Shown here one piece after another: positions 59,026 to 64,000 of a stretch of DNA of 64,000 nt (position 1 is its first letter; each line of letters opens with the position of its first letter). The stretch covers positions 253,812,501 through 253,876,500 of the forward strand of contig NC_134137.1 of the NCBI RefSeq assembly GCF_033958435.1, written 5' to 3'. The stretch is from Carettochelys insculpta. Lineage: Eukaryota > Chordata > Testudines > Carettochelyidae. A program made the position numbers and the translations under genes. The notes beneath the pieces were generated by a model. The model worked only from the letters and a program-made list of their open reading frames with translations. It was not told the DNA's origin and ran no database searches.

Positions 59026-61189
59026 CATAGGAAACCCACTAATGTGAGCTTCCCGAGCATCCACTCCCAGTGAAGTCAGTGGAAATTATAGGTGCTCAAT
59101 ATCTCCTAGGGCTGAGCCTTGAAGAATGTTGGCATGAAGACCATAGGACACTTAATATATTCTGTTTCTATTTCAGGCCAATATTTAGGCACATCCATAA
59201 ATTTAAGCCCATGTAAGTCACAGCATTACTCAAGCACTTAAAACACTGCATAAGTGTTGGCAAGTTCGAGGACAGGAGGATGGTATCCCCTTGAATATTT
59301 ATATGAGTTTCTCAATTGTGGGAGCTATCAAAGAAATATTTATGTGTAATGTTGGTTTGGGTTCAGATGAGGTGAAGTCCATTTCCACACTAGCTTCATA
59401 TAGTAAGTTTCTCATTCTGTTTTTATACCTGTATTATTTTTAAAAGAGGCTTACATCTAACCACAGCATCCATCTTCATTGGCTTAAGTGAGTCAGTTTT
59501 CAGAGGAAAGCTAAAATTAAAGAGGAAATCAGTATGGGCATCTCTATAATTCAAAAGCAGTGGGTTACAATTCTGCTCTGAAAACACAATTATAAGAACA
59601 GGGACAAAATATTGGTGGGGGAAAGAAGAGGTTTAAGATATGATCCTAATTAAACATCAGCTATTAATTCTGATTAAAAACTCTCCTTTCTTTTTTCCTA
59701 TATTATATATTTCCCCCTCCCCCTTTTCCTCTAATGAATGTTAAAGGAGAAAATAAATGGAATTGTGTGAAAACAGATTCAGGTAGAATCAATCAAGTGT
59801 ATCTGTAGTTAGTAATTTGTTTATTCCAGACATGTGCATACTCAGACCTAGCTCAGCTTTCTTTGCATCACTTTCTTCATTTTTCTCCATCTTTAGAATT
59901 CTTAGAGTGAGAGGCTGTTTCTCAAGAGGTCACAAACCTCAAAACCCAGGAGGACTGGTTTAAAACGAAATCTCTTGGTATAGCTCAGTAAATGTATGTT
60001 CAGCCTTTAAAAACCCTGCTAGACCCAATGCTGGTTTTCTCTGGGGTTAACTCAGTGGGGAGGAGGGCTTTGTTGTGGAAGACATTGCTGAGACAAAGCA
60101 AACACATTTCAGTTGTGACTTGAGTCATATGTCAGCCACGTGCCTTAGAGGTAATAGGTAAATGACTAACTCATTTTACTCTCAGACCTTCAAATTTAAA
60201 AATGTACAGAAGAGGGCTACTTTAAAAACAGACTCTTCCATATAAAGTGATTTAGGCCTAACATTTAACTTTTTTAAAAAGCAAACAAATATTAATTTCA
60301 TTAAACGCAACAAAAAAGACACCACATTTTCCCTCTGAAGGAGAAAACTACTTTCATGCATGAGCATATGTGTAACAGATAAGATACTTGGCTCCAGAAA
60401 TATGTGCTCCCATACAACCCTTGCTGTGTAATTTACTGGTTTACCTTTCATAGCCTTGAAGAAAAAGCATGCTCAGATTCCCCCAGGGACAATGATGCTG
60501 GTCTGTGATAGAGCAGCTGCCTGCCTACAAGCAAAGGATCTAGGAAGCTAGCTGAATGGACTAATAGGAGGGTTTATTTCACCTGAAGTTTGTCTGAAGC
60601 TATAGACTAACACGGCTACCTGCCTGATACTTGAACGATGCCTGTAATCTTAAGAGTTTATCTTTAGTAGCTGAGATTAGAACAGCAATGGTTTTGACTA
60701 GAGAGGTATTCTTCAGAGGCTTTCTAATTAGTTGAAGGATTTATCCATGGGATATTACTCCTGTGAGTTTTATCTTATGTGACTTGTGATGATTTTTTGC
60801 ATGGAACACATTCCAGCATGGAATGGTCATTGCTTTGGATGTGTCTAATTTACCCATGTTCAGGAGCCAGAGATCTTCCATCTTTCCGTGGACCATTTTT
60901 CCCTGTATATTTTCTGGTGTGGGCATTTGCTGCTAACAAACCAGAATTTGGCCCATAAAATATGGCTTGGAAATTTCAAAAAGTGTTACAGGAAGTTTCT
61001 TGAGCACATGCAAAACTGAACTGTGAGATTGGATTTGTCAGTTGGTATGAAATGCAAAAAGGAAACAAACCACATCAAAGTGAGGAGGACTATGTCCTGC
61101 TTTATGGATTCATCATACAAGTAGGTCTTGTGACTTCAGTGGGATCCATTGTGTAAGGAGGGAAGAATACCTTGCACTCAGAGAGCTGT
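59026..61189. other. Unique DNA with one Penelope tail scrap
   Basis: At 60598-60634, CTATAGACTAACACGGCTACC and CTGATACTTG match the Penelope-type tail at 27870-27905 (plus strand). Otherwise nothing is recognised. Confidence 0.5.
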
Positions 61190-61400
61190 TAAATAGCACT
61201 TTCCATTTGTAGGTGTCAAGGTGCTTTACAGAAGAGGTCCATTTCATCATACCTAATTTACAGATAGGGAAAGTGGGGCACAGAGAGGGGAAGTGAAATG
61301 CAGTGTATAAGCCAGCGGACTATGAATAACCCTACCTGTATCATATGACTCCCAGCTCAGGGTCCTGAACACTATACCACATTTCCTTCTTTTAGCACCT
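61190..61400 (-). mobile_element. MIR-type SINE fragment
   Basis: ATTTACAGATAGGGAAAGTG, GGGGCACAGAGAGGGGAAGTG and the trailing CCCAGCTCAGGGTCCTGAAC are reverse-strand MIR landmarks in order. It is fairly long for a MIR copy. Confidence 0.75.
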
Positions 61401-63189
61401 AATACCATGAAGGCTAGATTGTAGAACACTTTCTCAAGTGAGTCCCATTCCATCAGCAGGACAACTTGAATGAGCAGGTGCCACCTATGTGCTCATTTAG
61501 TACTTTTATCAGATATCCCAAAGCATCATATAGAAATGAGCATGCACTATTCTCACCACCAACACATTCCCAGACCTGCACGCTGTCCACGGAACCATAA
61601 TTTATGCCATATATGGATTTTTAAATGTCTTTCAGTTTCATTATTTTAAGTGGTGAGTAGTCAGGCAAGTAAACAAACAAATATAACCCAACTATGCAGT
61701 TTGCAACTGGGCAGTGTCCTTTTTCAAGCTATGTGCTAGATTAATGTTTTTTTTCAAACTTTTTCTTTTCTCACAACCCAATTGAAGAAAATTGGTGATA
61801 CCCAAGACCCAACATAATGATATCTTTTGACTAGAGTGTGAGCTCTGGGGTGGGGCCAGCTGTGAGGAGTTTGGGGTGCAGAAGTGGGCTCTGGATTTGC
61901 GGGGCACTCAGGACTGAGGCAGGGGATTGCCGCTAGGAATTACCTCTGGCAGCCCTGGTCAGCAGGGTGCTATGGCAGGCTTCCTGGTACTGTGGACCAC
62001 ACTTCATCCTGCAAGTGGCTAGTAGGATATCCTCCTCCTAGTTGGAGGCACCGCCTTCGCAGCTCCCACTGGCCACATGGGGCAGAACTTCAGAAGCATC
62101 ACATGGATCCCTGTGACTCCACCCTCCCCACCTAGGAAATGGCCCTGCTGCTGGCTGCTTCAGGGGTGCAGCATAGTCTGTGGTCCCAGAATAGGCAGGG
62201 AGTCTGCCTGAGCACCCACCCTGGTCAGCTGGTCACCTTACAGCAAAGCAATCCAGTGCCTGACATTCCGCAACCCAGTATGGGGTCATGTCCCATAGTT
62301 TGCTAGGTTAGATTATGCTTGTGACTCGTTCACCTATGGAGCGAAGTAAAGTATACCTCATTCTTGTGTCTGAATGACACACAGCCATGCCCCGCTAGAC
62401 ACGCCCTCTGCAATAATCAGGCAGACAGTTGTAGTGAACGAGCAAATCCTCGGCTTTAAATGCCCTCCTCACAGGTAGTGGAGCCAGCGTGGGAAGAGTA
62501 AGCGCCGCTCTTTCAGAGCTCTAATGTGCAGTTTTCTTGCAAGTGCAAGTGGGGAAAAGGGAAAGAGTTGTGACTTCGAGAGTTGCAGGTCATTCAAAGG
62601 GAATTGTCTAGAGTGGTGCAACTCTATGTTTCCTCTTACTGAGAGCTGAAAGCAAGCAGCTACAAGCTAGCAAGTATCACACAGTCCAGTGGCTGAAAGT
62701 TAGGGTGACCACAATTCCCAATGGGACACCTGGCCACCATGGTTGGGGGGCTGATATCCCATATCAACGCTCCCCAGTGAAAGGGGCTGTTGCCCCACAG
62801 TGGGGGACTGGGGATGAGGGCTCTACAACCTCCCAGTTGGGGCTACCAGGGATTGAGGCAGACCCTCATGGAGGGGCTCCCCAGCAGTGGAGGCTGCCCC
62901 CCAGAGGCACAGTGTGTCAGGGAATGGGGCAGCTGCCCAATAGTAGGGGTTGCCACCATGAGGCAAGGCTCACCAGCAGTAGGGTGCCAGGGAACCGGGG
63001 CAGCAGCAACAGGAGCTCCTGCCCCTAGGTGCAGGGCACCAGGGGACAGGAGCCCCACAAAATATTGGACAATTTGCCCATTTTCTTAAAAAAGACAGGA
63101 TGCCGGTAGGGCTTAAATAAGGGACTGGCCTGGTAAAAATGGGATGGATGGTCACCTAGTGAAAGTGGAAGCAAGACAAATTACGGCTG
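61401..63189. other. Unique DNA, GC-rich in part
   Basis: 61840-62250 and 62700-63070 are GC-rich and may be decayed DNA transposons. A repeated CCCCAG(C/T)AGTGG-like module appears near 62770-62900. No gene is supported. Confidence 0.4.
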
Positions 63190-63405
63190 GAAGTAATGCG
63201 TACATTTTCAACATAGACGGTAATTAACCAGCAGAACAATTTACCAAGGGTGATGTCTCCATCACTGCCAAATTTTAAGTGAAGATGGGATGTTTGGTCT
63301 GTGCTAGGAATTATTTTGTGGACGTTCTATGGCCTGTTTTATACAGAAGGTCAGACTACATGATCAGGGCAGTCTCTTCTAGCTTTGGAACCTACAAATC
63401 CATAA
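63190..63405 (+). mobile_element. CR1-like LINE, 3' end
   Basis: CAGAACAATTTACCAAGGG, GTCTCCATCACTGCCAAATT, GTCAGACTACATGATCAGGG and TCTTCTAGCTTTGGAACC match the order of a CR1 subfamily 3' end. More diverged than the copies at 7563 and 38284. Confidence 0.65.
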
Positions 63406-63508
63406 ACTGCTCCTTACTGTGAGCATAATGTACTCAAACGCCTGTATTCTTCAGGTTCTAATAGGTCTTCCAAACTCTTGCATTGCTCTGGCTCACATAG
63501 GTCTAAAT

Positions 63509-63755
63509 CAGGGGTGGCCAACCTGAGCATGAGAAGGAGCCAGAATTTACCAGTGTATGTTGCCAAAGAGATTCTGTAATATGTAAGCAGCCCACATGAG
63601 CTCCCACCTCCTGCCAATCAGTGCATCCCTCCCCCTCCCTGTGTCTCCTCTCCACTGCCATCAGCGGTTTCACAGCAGGCAGGAAGTTCTGGAGAAGGAG
63701 GGAGGAGAGAGGATGTGGCAGGCTCAGAGGTGAGGGCACAAGGGGGGCGGGACTT
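63509..63755. mobile_element. hAT-type element, left end
   Basis: CAGGGGTGGCCAACCTGAGC is a typical hAT end. The right end is missing; the sequence runs into a CR1 tail at about 63763. Confidence 0.55.
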
Positions 63756-63762
63756 GGGGAAT

Positions 63763-64000
63763 TACAGAATCATGGAACTGGAATGAGCCTGGAGATGGCA
63801 TCAAGTCCACTCCCCTACACTCATTACAAGACCAAGCACCATCCAGACCTGTGGTATCCAACTAGTGGCTACTACTACAAAGAACTAGCCACATTATTCT
63901 AAAAATATATTTATTGTTCAAGCCAACTAGCCACACTCAACCAGCCAAACAGCCACATGTGGCTAGTGATTAGTGTGTAGGACACCACAGATCTAGACCA
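63763..64000 (-). mobile_element. CR1 LINE 3' end, reverse strand, split by a hAT MITE
   Basis: Read from 63763: CAGAATCATGGAACTGGAAT, GATGGCATCAAGTCCACTCC and AGACCAAGCACCATCCAGAC are the reverse complement of the CR1 3' end. The sequence is interrupted at 63849-63990 and resumes with CTAGACCA at the window edge. Confidence 0.8.
63849..63990. mobile_element. hAT MITE, 142 bp, nested in CR1
   Basis: The ends CTGTGGTATCCAACTAG and GTAGGACACCACAG are inverted repeats. The 8-bp flanks ATCCAGAC (63841-63848) and ATCTAGAC (63991-63998) match at seven of eight positions. The insertion interrupts the CR1 tail cleanly. Confidence 0.85.

Noticed and set aside
58665..59060. 131-codon minus-strand frame
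   Set aside because: It lies within the hAT MITE at 58676-59025 and has no domain.

Overview
This window looks like a stretch of a sauropsid nuclear genome, most likely a turtle; a crocodilian is the main alternative. The evidence is the repeat content: CR1 LINE 3' ends with the ATTCTATG-type tail, Penelope-like retroelements with a GIY-YIG domain, Harbinger-type DNA transposons with RGCTNNGTCTACACGTG ends, hAT MITEs and old MIR-type SINEs. I found no host protein-coding gene, tRNA, rRNA or CRISPR array. The long open frames are either fossil transposon proteins or chance frames in GC-rich or repetitive DNA, so the window reads as intergenic or intronic DNA.

Layout. 1-1032 is the 5' half of a decayed Harbinger transposon (minus strand), followed by a Tigger/pogo-like element (1166-2038). 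From 2 to 12 kb the DNA is AT-rich and mostly unique, with one CR1 tail and one hAT MITE. From 12 to 25 kb there are three copies of a ~711 bp Harbinger-like MITE (12053, 14577, 21952), a second Tigger-like element, two hAT MITEs and a cluster of palindromic TTCGAA-rich elements (23.7-25.0 kb). From 27 to 38 kb there is a snap-back Penelope-type fragment (27.7 kb), a perfect 18-bp hairpin (29.03 kb), a hAT element, a 2.5 kb frameshifted LINE (about 31.0-33.4 kb, minus strand), a separate Harbinger-like MITE (33.9 kb), two more 711-bp-family copies (34823, 36399; the first sits inside a Penelope fragment) and a CR1 tail. From 38.6 to 47.5 kb there is a second Harbinger transposase fossil, a head-to-head Penelope-like element with a recognisable GIY-YIG endonuclease, the sixth MITE copy (43857), a Ty3/Gypsy gag-protease fossil, a LINE C-terminal fragment, a Tc1/mariner-like element and another Penelope fragment. 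From 47.5 to 64 kb the DNA is mostly unique, with a solo LTR flanked by a perfect CATAG duplication, a Gypsy integrase fossil, several hAT elements and CR1 tails, ending in a hAT MITE nested in a CR1.

How the parts relate. No genes act together here; the relationships are those of transposon parasitism. The 711-bp MITEs share terminal inverted repeats and a 5' block with the two decayed Harbinger transposase elements, which marks that group as their likely mobilising source. Nested insertions (MITE in Penelope at 34.8 kb, hAT in CR1 at 63.8 kb) give relative ages and confirm the 3-bp and 8-bp target duplications. The most notable structure is the six-copy MITE family, five copies of which keep an overlapping 121-codon frame; I judge this frame probably non-functional but easy to test.
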